Positions 25,458-37,575 are shown, numbered from the stretch's first letter. The stretch: DNA of 64,000 bases from Microvelia longipes (GCA_018340805.1 JACMZG010001908.1:39395105-39459104); one strand, 5' to 3'. Notes: a model not told the origin generated them from the sequence alone. A program made the numbers and translations.

Positions 25458-25545
25458 AAGTACCGTTGTTTTAGCTTTATACTAAGTGACAACTAAAAGT
25501 ATCAGATTTGCACGAATAAGCACAGAATAAGAAGACAGACAATTT
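25458..25545 (+). repeat. Dispersed repeat pair, copy 2
   Basis: Second copy of the 23573-23665 segment (AAGTACCGTTGTTTTAGCTT and GATTTGCACGAATAAGCACA), with roughly 10-12% difference. This is either a local duplication or two members of a short interspersed family. Confidence 0.8.
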
Positions 25546-25755
25546 TAAGAATGTGTCAACTGTACCATTAGAAATATCAAATTAATATAATTCCGTTTAA
25601 AAGAAACCCGATTTTTCAATTTAATAAAAGAAATTTTTTTAACTTTATTTACATTATTTTTACTTAGTTTTTTTATGTTTTTGTATGCTTATATTTGCTT
25701 GGATTATCACTAGCTATTTTGAGTACAATATTTATAGTAAATTAAAAAAAAAACA

Positions 25756-25756
<1 letters not shown>

Positions 25757-25828
<72 letters not shown>
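25757..25828. repeat. (TA)n microsatellite adjoining the SINE
   Basis: About 70 bp of TA repeats end immediately before the tRNA-like head at 25830. Confidence 0.95.
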
Positions 25829-25830
<2 letters not shown>

Positions 25831-25837
25831 CACATAT

Positions 25838-26165
25838 TGGTGCCGCCTCCATGGACGAGGTCGTTAAAGCGTTAGTCTTTACACTGACCTGGGTTCGCAT
25901 CCCAGGTTATAGATATATTTGTGTGTAAAGGGAGCGGACCAAGCAGGCTTGCGGAGTGAGGTGGCCTGCGAAACTGCCCATATGATAAAAATTTGCTAAA
26001 TACATGGCAAAATACCACTTAATAATAAATTACGATAAAACAACAACCAAGGGACTTTTTCTGATCAGGCCTAAGGATTATACGAAGCTGTGGCCGCGAC
26101 ACGGGCGCGCTGCGTAATAGCGAAGCGGCCAGAGGCCGAACGGTCGAGGGCTCAAGTTTTATATA
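25838..26165 (+). mobile_element. tRNA-derived SINE (probable)
   Basis: The head TGGACGAGGTCGTTAAAGCG (A-box-like) is followed 30 bp later by GGGTTCGCATCCCAGG, a good pol III B box inside a perfect T-arm-like hairpin (CCTGG...CCAGG). The rest, unusually GC-rich for this region, has GAGCGGACCAAGCAGGC and a segment with ATAGCGAAGCGGCCAGAGGC. That segment is partly matched near 49090 (ATCGCGAAGCGGCCACAGAG). The 3' limit is uncertain. A tRNA gene is excluded because no acceptor or anticodon stem folds properly. Confidence 0.6.
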
Positions 26166-27179
26166 GCCTCTAGTATTATAAAAGCTTTATACTTATACTA
26201 TAAACTAAATTTTATATTTCTTTTCAATCATGCTCTATAACTTAATTAACCTATAAAGTTAAATAACAATTGATACGTCACTATTATAAGATTTTTAATT
26301 AACAAGTAAAGCATTATTATCATAACTATCTTATTGTTTTAAGTATTAATCAAAAAGTTGTTGTGTGATTAAGTACTGCACTACTAAATAAGCTATATAA
26401 CAATAATAATTACAATAATTACATATTGTTTTTTCTAAATCGATTTTAAATTGGACTGTTTATTATAAGAATGATGATGTCGAATTTACACTGTAATCCT
26501 GATGTATATTAGATTAAAATAATAAGGGCGTTTTAATGGGATGCGGGAACCGTATTTATCTTTTTATTATATTAGATTATGATTAAGAAAAAATAGGGAA
26601 ATATTAAGTTAGAAATTCTTCACATTATATGGAAAATATTAACTGTTAAAACCATGTGCATACCTGTACTTACCATTATGAGGGTTCATGTTGTTTTTAA
26701 ACAGTAGATTATTTTAATAATTAAATTAAGTAAAAGGTTTAAATGATAAGATAATTAAGTTGATTTAGTAATTAAAAACAAATTAAGTAATTACTTTGCA
26801 ATTAGCTATAAATAGTGCTTGTTAAAAAAGGAGTAACAAAAAAAATTACTATCACTAGTATTTTTGAAGTTAAATTGATGTTTCGTCTTTTAAATATTTG
26901 AAGTCCTATAGGTTTAATCAACACAGTCAGTTTTAAGATAAGGATGGGTAAGAGCAAAGCTTTACAAAGTGCTCCAGTCCTTATAAAAATTTATTTTAAC
27001 TCTCGGCAGGTAAATTATAATGGGTACTCAACTACTAGAACTTTAAAAACAAGCAGGTAAAATTTAAAAATTCAGTCAGATAATGTATTACCTACCTTGG
27101 GGTTAAAAGTAGCACATAAAATACACTAGTTATACTATAGGTCCCAGTGCAGGTAAAACGCTACCTTATTACGTAAAAG

Positions 27180-27180
<1 letters not shown>

Positions 27181-27246
<66 letters not shown>
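27181..27246. repeat. (TA)n microsatellite
   Basis: 65 bp of TA repeats just before a minus-strand repeat-family copy. Confidence 0.95.
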
Positions 27247-27247
<1 letters not shown>

Positions 27248-27249
27248 CT

Positions 27250-27586
27250 GTACTAAGTTTTTAACTTAATTGGATTGTTTTCTAATTTTTTAAAAATCGT
27301 ACACAAGTCATTTAATAAAAATGTAATTAATGTTGATAAAAAGGTGAATCTTAGTACATATGTTAGTCTTATACATAGCTACATGCGTGTCAAAGTTCAA
27401 TTCGATCGCATGATTTTTTCGCGTTTTATGATGTTTCTAAATTTTTGCTGAGTAATTTTTGCAGGTTGATGACGTTATAAAAATATGAATAGTTGACACA
27501 ATATAATTTTGATAATTATAAAAATATTTCTCGAATAGTTCAACTACAGTGGTATACTGACGTTTGTACTAAGTTACTCTCTAGCG
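27250..27586 (-). repeat. Interspersed repeat family, minus copy split by a hAT insertion (first part)
   Basis: Reverse family order: AATTGGATTGTTTTCTAAT, CGTACACAAGTCATTTAATA, ACATAGCTACATGCGTG, GCGTTTTATGA, TCGAATAGTTCAACTACAG and TACTCTCTAGC. It resumes at 28259 after the hAT element with CTCTAGCATAAATACTAGGA. Confidence 0.8.
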
Positions 27587-28258
27587 CAGGCCTGGGCAAA
27601 CTTTTCTAGCAAAGGGCCGCTTATAGTCTTTTTACAGCCAGTCGTGGGCCGCATTCCTTAAATTTTAAAGTATGCTAAACCCGCAACAAAATGCAGTTAC
27701 GCTTGTGTTTTACTAAAGTCAAATTTATTCTCAAAGAATAGGAATTGGGGAACTTTAGCACTAAACAGAAAAAACAAAACGGAATATCTTCGTCAGATCT
27801 TGAAATATAACTAAAAAGTATTCTTATGAAATAAAAATCGAAGGGATTGTATTTTGTCAACTCCTTTTTGGCAATTTACAGAAGGCAAAGTAAAGCTACT
27901 TTACTTAAGTAGCTTATCTTAATAATAAGATAAGCATCTTATTATTGTGAAAATAAAAATTCGCTAAAATAATTAAATTTCGCCAAATCCGACAATGAGA
28001 ATTGATATGAAAGGCAGTTGCTCTTTATGTAATTGTTTCTTATCTTACTAGTTTTTGTTTCTCCAAACTTTAAAGTTAAAGTAGTAATCCATTATTTTCT
28101 TATCTTTTCATAATAATTTTGAATTAAATAATTTATTTGCTTATATACCTAATATCTTTTTTTATTTATTTTATTTTTTTCTAAACATTTTAATTTTGCC
28201 TGCGAGCCACATAAAAATGCTCCGCGGGCCGTATGTGGCCGTAGTTTGCCCAGGCCTG
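27587..28258. mobile_element. Non-autonomous hAT transposon (672 bp)
   Basis: The 16-bp perfect terminal inverted repeat CAGGCCTGGGCAAACT is present at both ends. The element is flanked by 8-bp target duplications CTCTAGCG (27579-27586) and CTCTAGCA (28259-28266), seven of eight identical. Sub-terminal GGGCCGC and GCGGGCC sequences are typical of hAT ends. The interior is AT-rich and has no transposase: the only open frame (about 60 codons) shows no hAT dimerisation-domain pattern. It interrupts the interspersed repeat so that removing the element plus one duplication restores the family sequence. Confidence 0.88.
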
Positions 28259-28360
28259 CTCTAGCATAAATACTAGGAGCTCCTAGGAATCCGAGAAGGA
28301 TTCCTCCTTCTCGGCTTCGCGACGGGAAACAAATTCTGTTATTTCCTCGGCTTCGCCTCA
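28259..28360 (-). repeat. Interspersed repeat family, remainder after the hAT insertion
   Basis: CTCTAGCATAAATACTAGGA and GCTCCTAGGAATCCGAGAAGG correspond to the CTAGGAGCTACGA part of the family. The sequence then jumps to tail-like CTTCTCGGCTTCGCGACGG. A 94-codon minus-strand frame over 28149-28433 spans both repeats and is not a gene. Confidence 0.6.
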
Positions 28361-29848
28361 GTAGATAATTTTTGTAGCCTTCCATCGCCTTCGGTTCAGG
28401 GGCTAAATTTATAACTAATAAGTAAAATTTCATCCTTCAAAATTCTAGTTCAAAAGTCTTGTAACATTAATAACATTTTCATAATTATAACTAGTCATGA
28501 TATTTTAAAACTAACAAAAACAGAATTTTGGCTCGAGGATTAATTTTTCTAATCATGATCAGAAGAAAATTCTCTATTTTAAATTACCATGATTAGTTTT
28601 ACTCTAATTTGTAAAAATACTATGTTAAATATAGAAAATTAAGTAAGCTTGACCGTAAGAAATAGTAAATTTAAGTCTATATCATTCCTTCAAACAAAAA
28701 GATCAAACTAAAAAAAGCTAACAAGATCACGCAAGATTCAAATAAGGACGCAATGCGGTAAATAATATAGTTTTTAAAATAATAATTCAAGCAATAAAAC
28801 TAACAAGCCGTATAGTAAAGATTGCACAAACAACCCAATAACAATTTCTGGTTTAAATATACAAACTATTTGAATATTTTCACTGTTAACGTAAAAGAAA
28901 GTTAAACAAAAGTGGTAATTTTTATCACTAAAAGAAAATAATATTGTGTTATAAGTTAATACTACCGTGTTTCAATAAGTAAAGTTAAAATATTCTAAAA
29001 TAAAACTTTATAAGCCAAACGAATTATTTTTGCCCCTTAAAGTTAAAGGTACAGGAGTGCTGTAAAAATAAGTTGCGAAATCACACGAATAGAAATTCGC
29101 TAAGTATTTTATTTCGTTTATTTTTATAAAATCTTTTCATTAACGATTTCAAGGTAAGTAAAAATAAAGTGAGCCAATCACGCAAGTTTTTCTGGTTTAG
29201 TTAAGAAGAAACTATACAATACATAAGTACCATATTATTTTAAAGAGGTAGTTATGAGGTTATAATATCGGTTATAAGTGAAAATAAGGTGGCTGGTAAT
29301 GGCTTTAAAGTGGAAGGCCTTATTTAGGAAAAATGATATGGAATGAAAATATAAGAAATAGCCAATAATATTAAAAGGGATTTTCCAAGGGTTGTTTCAA
29401 GAGGTTTCTACAGGGGAAATCAATGTAGAAAAGCTTTAATGTTGGTAGGACTGGCTCCATGTATTTTACCCTTCTTACCAACCCTTTTTCTATAAAAGCA
29501 AGAAAACAATCGATGTTTTATTGTGTTGGCTATACTGAGTAGGTGTATAGAATACATTAAAAAGATAACAGAGTGCAATAAGGAAATTGTGAAAGGAGAA
29601 AAGAAAATAGTTAAATTAAAAGTTTCTAAAATATAAAAACTAAATGAACCTTGGCATTTATGGAGGTACAGTGTTACTGCCGCTTTTACTACCAGGACAG
29701 TGCTAATTTCGGTAATCGGCTTTCTGTTCTAAATATGAAATGTAAAAGAAAATGATTTGTAAAGAATAATAAATAGGGCCTGACATAACTATAGACTTTT
29801 GGCAACCAGGTATGTTATAATATGTATAAAGATTAAAGTACAACTTAC

Positions 29849-30109
29849 CAGTGGTGAATAAAAAGGTGATGACTCTATACTAGGATACGGATTCTGATCA
29901 GTAGAGGGATAATGCGTGCTGTATACCGGTGGTGCAGGATGAGGTGGCGGTGGTCTGTATGATGGTAAAGTTGCCAACCTTGCTGCGTCGTACTGACAAG
30001 AGCATACAGGTTGACCACTGACAGGATCAGTAAGTAGAGGTCTGCCTTCACAACACTGACCTGGACCTGGTGAACCACCGCCTGAACTTTCTGAACCACC
30101 TCCGACCAT
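29849..30109 (-). CDS. Iroquois-class homeobox gene, coding exon 2 (conserved CC...DPVSGQ.VCSCQYD region)
   Basis: This 261-bp minus-strand exon encodes 87 residues. The acceptor is a pyrimidine-rich tract ending TTTTTACAG directly before ATGGTCGG at 30109. The donor is CTG|GTAAGTTG at 29848-29847. The exon is phase 0 at both ends. It begins with a Gly/Ser/Pro-rich linker, then carries the hallmark CCEGRPLLTDPVSGQPVCSC followed by QYDAARLA. It continues with a Pro/His-rich stretch and then YPSTDQNPYPSIESSPFYSP. Fly Araucan and Caupolican share this order (CCENGRP, DPISGQTVCSCQYDPARLA, NPYPSI, FYAPL), whereas Mirror differs in the second half. This is the basis for the ara/caup-type call. The exon sits alone between introns of 28.3 and 23.7 kb. 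An ATG is its first codon, so transcripts starting in intron 1 could initiate here. Confidence 0.93.
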
Positions 30110-30487
30110 CTGTAAAAATAAGAAGAAAAAATGCGTAAAAGATATGTATCTAATAGTGGAAAATTACCTAAGGGTACTTTTTATAGGTAAAGAAAAGTTT
30201 TCGTTTTCATTATTGTTTTAGAAAATAAAAATGACGAATAAACAGGGGAAATTAAAAACTGTCACCATACAAAACCACGTTAATAGTATTACCTCAACAA
30301 TCTAGACTTCATTCTAAAGATTAAAGCACCTAATTAAAAAGCATAAGTCTCACCACAACATAAGTTTTGTGGAGAGTTATTTTTTCATTAAGATATACTC
30401 CACTTGCTCTGCCTTATTCATAGTATTTAAATCGCCGTGTCAGCCAACATAAGAGATTACTTGATGTCATATTAATGTAAATGAACG

Positions 30488-30566
30488 GATAATTCATGAG
30501 GAATCCCAATTTCGGATTTTTTGCAAACCCTTTACTTCTCCTATATACCTGCGGTATAAATAAGGA
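30488..30566 (-). repeat. Interspersed repeat family, head fragment
   Basis: GGAATCCCAATTTCGGATTT, TTTGCAAACCCTTTACTTCT and TATACCTGCGGTATAAATAA give the first ~80 bp in reverse, 380 bp upstream of exon 2. Confidence 0.65.
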
Positions 30567-31729
30567 AAATTAAAAAAAATATTAGGTGTAATGACTTAGC
30601 ACAAGAGCCACAAAACAATTCGCTAATTTTAAAATTATTTTATTATTAAGGACAGAGGTATTGTATTTACAGATTTATTAAGAGGGGCCAGGACTTTTCC
30701 ACTATATAACATCTATATTTATGATAGAAGAATGAAAATATAGAAAAAAAATTATAGGAGATTTTGTGAAAGTGAACTTTCAACATTCAATCTTAAACTG
30801 ATTTTTAAGTTAACCACCGCGATCCAATAAGCTAAAAAAGATTCTATAAAAAAAGTAAGAAGTAAAAAATAAATATCAGCTTACTAATAAAATTTAATAA
30901 GAAAAGTATAGAATAAGTAGGATACTTAAAATAAAATCAAGTTTTTTAATTAATACTAAAATTATTAAGACTGTTATAAAAAGAAGACTTAATATTATTT
31001 ATTGAAGTATTAACGTCATATTTCTTTTTAAATCACAGGGGGTGGGTTCTCTTAAGGGCTGGTGAGTGCAGGGTGCAAGAAAAGGGCGTCAAGCCGTGGA
31101 TAACAAACGGCTGTACAATGAACTTCTCCCCTACTTGCCTTTATAAAGTTTTCTTAAGTATTAAGGCTTTTGTGTGGGGATATATAGGCTTCATATACTT
31201 CACTATAATATAGACTTAAATATGTATCACAACCAAAATAATAACAAATAGTTTAATAATAATATTTTACTTTCAACATTACTACAATTATTTCTTACAC
31301 ATCTTATTTTACACATTATCTTTTTATTTTATTCTGTTCATGTATCATTGTACATACATATATTTTATGCTTTTTTAAGTTTTGTGTTTATTGACTTTCC
31401 TTATAAACCTTCTTATAATCAAAGAGGGATTTAGCCCTGAACAAGGAAAGGAATAGATAGGAACAAACTTGAGATAAACAAGGATAGAAGTACAGAAGAT
31501 ATAGACATAAACAAACTCGAGTCTTTTCAAAGTGAATCAGGTTTCCGAGTGAGTAAACACTTAAGTTTTTTTACTTCAGTTTGAAAAGTTTTTTTTTTTT
31601 GTGAAAAAGTGCAGTTAAATTTTCATTTAGTATTAGTTTAGCTTTGATTTACTTGTTTTTATTTGTTAATTTCAAGTTATAAGTTAATTTATGAGTATTT
31701 ATAACAGAGATATAGAGATATTATAATTG

Positions 31730-32050
31730 TCCGTGAGGGTATTGGCAAGATACTGTTGCAGAGCAAGATGAGCTCCAAGGGCCTTGGAGCTCAGCTAGAT
31801 GTATATCTTTAAGGCTTGCTACCGGCGTCTCTTTCCGTCGGGGCAGTACCAGACTGGACAGAGCAGTAAGTGTAACGGGTATCTGGTGAGACTAGAGGAA
31901 CTGGTGAGATTGGTAAAAACTAATAACTGGCGGGCTAGATGAGAATAATGAAATCAGAGTAGCTAGTGGGACTAGAGAAAATATACTAGACATACTGTGA
32001 ATATGGCCACAGTTGCAGTGCCGTAAAGTCGACGAGCATTCAGAAAAGTA
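31730..32050. other. GC-richer island with a 12-bp-arm hairpin
   Basis: A 320-bp block much less AT-rich than its surroundings. It includes the near-perfect palindrome TGAGCTCCAAGG/CCTTGGAGCTCA (31769-31793, one-base spacer) and repeated ACTGG/CTGGTGAGA motifs at 31855-31965. It could be an old repeat (LTR or SINE body) or conserved regulatory DNA. Nothing coding is recognised. Confidence 0.35.
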
Positions 32051-34439
32051 AAAACGCCAATGACCCTAAAGGTTCAAGCGTAAAATTTAATCAGCTTTAG
32101 CAAAATTAAAAACAAATATTTTCTGCTTATAATTTTATAAACTAGGTAATAACATTAGGAAACCCGCATAAACCGCAATCAAATTTTGTGCTGATTTGCG
32201 TCTAGAGACATTAAGACTTAATTTTATATATTTTACGCCACTTTACTACCTATATCAAATATATATTTTATTGCAACAATTAATGACAATTATTTTGACA
32301 GCAAAATTTGATAATAATTACGATTAAACTATTGAAAATGCTAAAGTTCATTAGGTTAAATTTTTACAATCCTCATAATTGCTCCAATAATTCGTTACTT
32401 ATTCAAGTCGTAATACTTTTAAAATTTGAAACGTCGTAAACTGTTATATCGTGTAAAATTCTTTTTTATACTTTATAAATTGATGTCAGACCTAAAACCT
32501 TTTGAACTATAATTTTTATTAATAAAAAAAATATAATTTAGTCTCGTAAATGCCATAAATCAGATTTTTTGTTTAAAAAAATTAAGTTATTTAAAAAAAT
32601 TTAAGAATAGAAAAATTACTTATTGAGTTGGAAATTAAAAAACTTTTTTTTAAGAAGAATCTGTTTTTAAAGGTTGATGAGGCTGTATGGAGTTGATGTT
32701 GAAAATATTCCTTTCAAATAACGTTTATCTTAATATTACTTAACTATTCTCATACAAGATAACTATTATTATATTATTCAAAGTAATAGCTTAATCTTGT
32801 ATGATTATGTGAAGAAATGATTACAAACATAATATGAAAATACTATTTTTAAATCAAAAACAAATTAATGGATGATTACAGTTAAATGAATGGAAAAAGA
32901 TCTAATAAAACAGCTGATGAGTTGGCTTTGAAAAATAGCTGAAAATTAGTTTCAAAATTATGTTTAATAGGGGTAAAGTGTGAAAAACTTACAGTCAGAA
33001 GTTTACAAAAATCACCTCTTCAAATAAAACTACCACCGATGTTTGTTTGTGTTAAACGATATTCTTATGTCTAACTTGTGCAAAAAAAAACTCTAATTTT
33101 ATAAGTATATTCAATACATTAACAGTAATTAGAGACTAAACAAGATAAAAATAAGTCGATATGCTCCTTTAAGTAATACTGAAGTAATTTTTTTGATGAA
33201 TTCCCAGAATTTTTCATTTTTATTTATTATCTTATAAGTGGCTTTTAAACTAGCACCAACAGATGTCAAAAAATTTTAAGCTCTTGCTGTAACACAATAC
33301 TATTTTCTGATGGAAACTAGCAACAAAATAGATAGTAAATATACACTTATATATTTTCTAACTCCAGCTTACACGTATTTAATAATTTTTAAGAATTAGT
33401 AAGGCTCAGCAAAACATGTCTGAAAAAAAGTTATTGGAAACAGCTTCCTTAGCTAAAAAAGATTCTGATTTTCATCTAGTATCACAACTAGTAGAACAAA
33501 TATCAATGAAAGTTTATTCTTAATTAATAAACGCACATTTATAGTGCATAAACTGGAAATGCTTCTACCACTATATGCTGGCTATATTATACTGGATAAT
33601 GAGATTATAGAACGAACTAACATCGAGTGAAAAAATACATGATATAAAAACCAAACATATATAAATCATATTTTCTTCCGTTATGTATTTATTAAAATAA
33701 TTTATAGCTTCTGGAAAAAAAATTTGCTGCAATTAAAAAAATAATAAGACTATCCTAAAATAAACAAACGATTTATTAAATGAATAGATGTGAAATAACA
33801 ACCTGTATTCATATTAAATTAACTTTAAAAAAAGATAAAGAAGAATTTAAAGATGATAGTCTCATTGACTAAAAACTGTAAAAGTAATTTTTCTTTTTTC
33901 ACTTATTTTTTTTTTAAAGTTATAATTATATCAGTCTCATGAAACTATAAGAAAGTATATTTTCAAGTATATAATTAGTTTAAGTGCTGCGATGAAAACA
34001 ATAAATGAAAAATTCATAGTTGAAAAAATATTAAAAACATCAAAATATTCATGTGTTAATTCGCATTTTTTAAAAATGTTTTTAATATGCTAATGTTTAA
34101 AAAACGCTGTTAAAAAAATAACACTCATTTTTATTAGTCCTACTTCACACTGTATGTTTTTGGGCATATTTTAAAACAAAATAAATTAAAAATGTAATAC
34201 AAAAAATAAGACTTTTTTTTATAAAGTAATATTTTAAGCGCATTCAAATTTAATGTTATAGGATTTTTTTAAAAGAATTTAGAAAGTGTCACAACAAGAA
34301 AAAGAGGCATGAATTAAAATTTGATAAGAGATTTTAGTATTACAGTAAAAACACGTGTTTTTCCAGTTTTTGGTGAACTTTTTTATGTCAACTTTATTAT
34401 ATTATTAATCATCATTATCACATAGATGCAAATTAAAAG

Positions 34440-35005
34440 AATTGATTGCTACTGATTGAACTATTGCTACTGATTGCTTACTATTCTACTGATTGCTTGC
34501 TACTATTGCTTACTTGTTGTTACTTTATTTGTAATTCTACAGATTACTATTTTCTATTGATTGCTTACTACTATTGCTTACTTGTTATTACTTTATTGCT
34601 TACTACTCCTTACTATTTTCTACTGATTGCTTCCTAATATTGCTTACTTGTTATTACTTTATTGCTTATTCTACTGCTTACTATTTTCTATTGATTGCTT
34701 CTACTATTGCTTTACTTCTGTTATTAATTTGTTATTTTTACTGCTTATATTATTCTTGATTGCTTCCTACTATTGCTTACTTGTTATTACTTTATTGCTT
34801 ACTACTCCTTACTATTTTCTACTGATTGCTTCCTACTATTGCTTACTTGTTATTACTTTATTGCTTACTTACTATTTTCATTGATTGCTTCCTACTATTG
34901 CGTTATTACCTTACTACTGCTTACTATTTTCTACTGATTGATTCCAACTATTGCTTACTTTGCTTACTATTATTCTACTGATTGCTTATTACTATTCTTA
35001 TATCC
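34440..35005 (+). repeat. Minisatellite, about 65-bp imperfect units (TGATTGCTTCCTACTATTGC type)
   Basis: Eight or so degenerate units contain TACTATTGCTTACTTGTTAT, TACTTTATTGCTTACTACTC and TTACTATTTTCTACTGATTG. The repeated Leu/Tyr-rich open frames in all plus-strand phases are consequences of this array. Confidence 0.85.
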
Positions 35006-37105
35006 AAGAAACACAGAATAATAAAGTAATGCAATGCGTGACATGATAATCAACCGGAACAGACTTAATGACCACAAAGTGCATGATTCAGATGCAATGC
35101 GCATTCCAAAGGACAGATTAAATGCATTTATGGAGGTAATTAAAAATAAGTGTTAATTAAGTATAAACGGGGTGCATCCGTTCATAAATACAATATTATT
35201 GATATGGTAAAGAAGTATGCAGGTCTGTATAACAAACTACGCTGCCATAAAGGAAATGTGATTAAAGAAAGATTCATATACGATGTAGAAATAATTATGC
35301 CGCGGAGGTCCGCAAACGAATGCGTGTGTTAAATTCGTCCTTTTTTTAAGTTTTCAGTTTTCAGTCTATGCTTCATAACCTGCACTGCTTCTTGGTTTCT
35401 ATTTGATACGCAATTTTCCCGGGGTTTCAAAAAAAATGCGCAAACAAATAAGAAGCTTATTGTTAAATAAGTGCGAATAATGCTGTGCCAATTTTGGAAT
35501 GGTTACCATTGGTTTGTATAAAAACCTGTAGAATAATTGTCGCAATTTTATTTAAAAAATTGATCAGGTTGTGGGAAGCATGGACCCTTTCAAATGAAAT
35601 TCGCCCGTCTTGAGCACCTCCACGACAGAATTATTGTATAGTTATCAACCTATAAATATAGCGATAAAACAATATACCATGTATACTAAGATTCGAACTT
35701 TGGAACCCTGCCTTTTAGTAGTTTAAGTGCTCGCATCGACTCCAGACCAGGTTTCGAAACGCAGAGCCTCCAAAAACATCAAAAAAATTTCGTGGTAAGG
35801 GACCTTTGACTCATTTCCCACACAACATCCGCGATACCACCCATCCCATTAGTAATTTTTTTCAAAGGAAATTCGCTAAAAGTATTAGATACAGGGCTAA
35901 AAAGCGTGCAGCGCTAAACACTAAAATCAAGACCATACATTGCACTCAAGTTTTAGCCTCAATGATATTAAAGAGTTATTATCAAATAAACTCTGTTTAA
36001 TTCAATGTAAATTGCACTTTATCTTTGGATTTTTTAAGCCGTGTTCTAATTTTGAATTTATCCAGCTCCAAAGCATTATATAAGCTACTGAAAGATATAA
36101 AATTTAAAGCAATTTAAATGTTAATTTAAAACAATTATAAGCATATTTTTTAAAAAAAATTATTCACAAGTATGTTCAACATCTAAACTTGTGCACAGGA
36201 ATTAATTGTAGTTTCTTATGTTAAAAATTTACAAAACAATTTTAAAATACTAAAATAAATTTTATTTAAAGTACTATACATACTATAAATATAATACTAT
36301 CATACTATAAATATTATTTATAATAAATATTATATTATTTAATTCAATTCAAATCAAAATCTTCAAAAATCATCTTCAAATATATTAGAATATAAGAACA
36401 GATCAAGATGTTAACAGATAACAAATAAATACATTTATCAGTTGTTTAACCGATTATTATTATTTTTCCGTGATTTAACGTCATAAAAACGTCATTTTTT
36501 TTTATATTTATTTCAATAATTTTATTATTTTAAAAAACACTCTGGTCTTATGTTTAATGTCTGCATGTATATTTACATCAAATTATTATTCTATAAGCAT
36601 CCCCTCATATACATATTCTTACATGTACTCAAACATGTGACAAAGAGCCACGATTCAACAATAAATTATGAACATTTATTGTTATTCTTATGTTAACAGT
36701 ATCAGAAGCATTTGAAGCTATTGTTTTATGTGATATTGTTATGGCGCCCATTTATTTAAGACACTGAGCACTGTGGGCTGTGTAGGCACACTTATATGAT
36801 CTCATTAAACAAGAACAAAAGGCAAAATGCTGCTTATCATTCAACGTTGGTGCGTTTTGATAGTTTTTATAAAGTAGTTGGTCATAAAACAAGACTTATT
36901 TTTAATTTAAGTCCCTATAAAAATAAAATTTGTTACTTTAAAGTTCAGCTTAACATGCTTCATCTCATTGTCCTCATTTCAATATAATTATATATCCATT
37001 AATATTTAGCATTGATACACAGTATCAATTGAATTGAACATTTAAATGTTTTTGAAGCTCAAGAAATTGACCAATGTTCGTAAAATGTTTTAACATTTTA
37101 GTGTT

Positions 37106-37575
37106 CCTCATTTATACCGTAGGTAAATAGGAAAAATATCGTGTTGGCTGAAAAATCCGAAACCGGGGTGTCACCTGAATTATCCGTTTTAGGTGTTTTA
37201 AGGCCTTCTAGTTGCTTTTAACAATGTTTTCTGTTTGTATGTGTGTGTGTGTGTTTGTTATCATCGTAGCTCCCAATGTATAAAGTTCATATACTATAAA
37301 GTTCACACTTAGTAAAAAATTAGTCTATAGGTTTAGTTGTGCTATTCGGAAAATAATTCTTTTATGACACCATTTATCCGTAAAAATAACTCAGTAAAAA
37401 CTTCGGAAAATCATAAAACAGAAAAATGATTCGCTCAATGTGAGATTAGGCAATCATGTAGCCATATGCAAAGCTAATATATGAGCTATATTTCATCTCA
37501 TTATCAGCATTAATACAATTTTTGTCTAATGACTTGCGTACGTAAGTTTTTTTTTAAATCGGAAAAAATTCCGAC
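37106..37575 (+). repeat. Interspersed repeat family, plus copy
   Basis: Head CCTCATTTATACCGTAGGTA, GAAACCGGGGTGTCACCTGA, a (GT)n run in the middle, GTAGCTCCCAATGTAT, GTTGTGCTATTCGGAAAAT, TCGCTCAATGTGAG and the GACTTGCGTACG end are all in order. It lacks the GAGCGAAGCGAG tail. Confidence 0.85.

Larger units (their letters stand above)
6124..29848 (-). other. Iroquois intron 2 (23.7 kb, contains an assembly gap)
   Basis: The intron runs from GTAAGTTG after exon 2 to GTTACAG before exon 3. The true length is uncertain because of the 966-base run of N. It contains a hAT element nested in the interspersed repeat, a tRNA-derived SINE, a 5S-derived fragment, tandem repeats near 7.0, 13.9, 17.1 and 20.4 kb, and a 23.7-24.3 kb foldback. 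The region 9.7-12.7 kb is almost pure A/T with nothing recognisable. Possible regulatory islands are at 8.2-8.46, 12.85-13.2, 17.64-17.95, 20.79-20.88 and 24.88-25.1 kb. Confidence 0.85.

Noticed and set aside
25838..25912. Functional tRNA gene
   Set aside because: Only the T-arm/B box folds well; the acceptor, D and anticodon arms do not, and the sequence continues into a SINE body.
28149..28433. 94-codon minus-strand ORF
   Set aside because: It spans the right end of a hAT element and the adjacent interspersed repeat, so it is repeat-derived.
6005..30109. Assignment to mirror rather than araucan/caupolican
   Set aside because: YPSTDQNPYPSI and GYYPYDPTLAAYG fit Araucan/Caupolican; Mirror has a different pre-homeodomain stretch. 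The homeodomain is not in the window, so this remains a by-eye judgement and no symbol is given.
34446..34884. Leu/Tyr-rich membrane-like ORFs in three frames
   Set aside because: Translation of a 65-bp minisatellite; openness in all three frames shows it is compositional.
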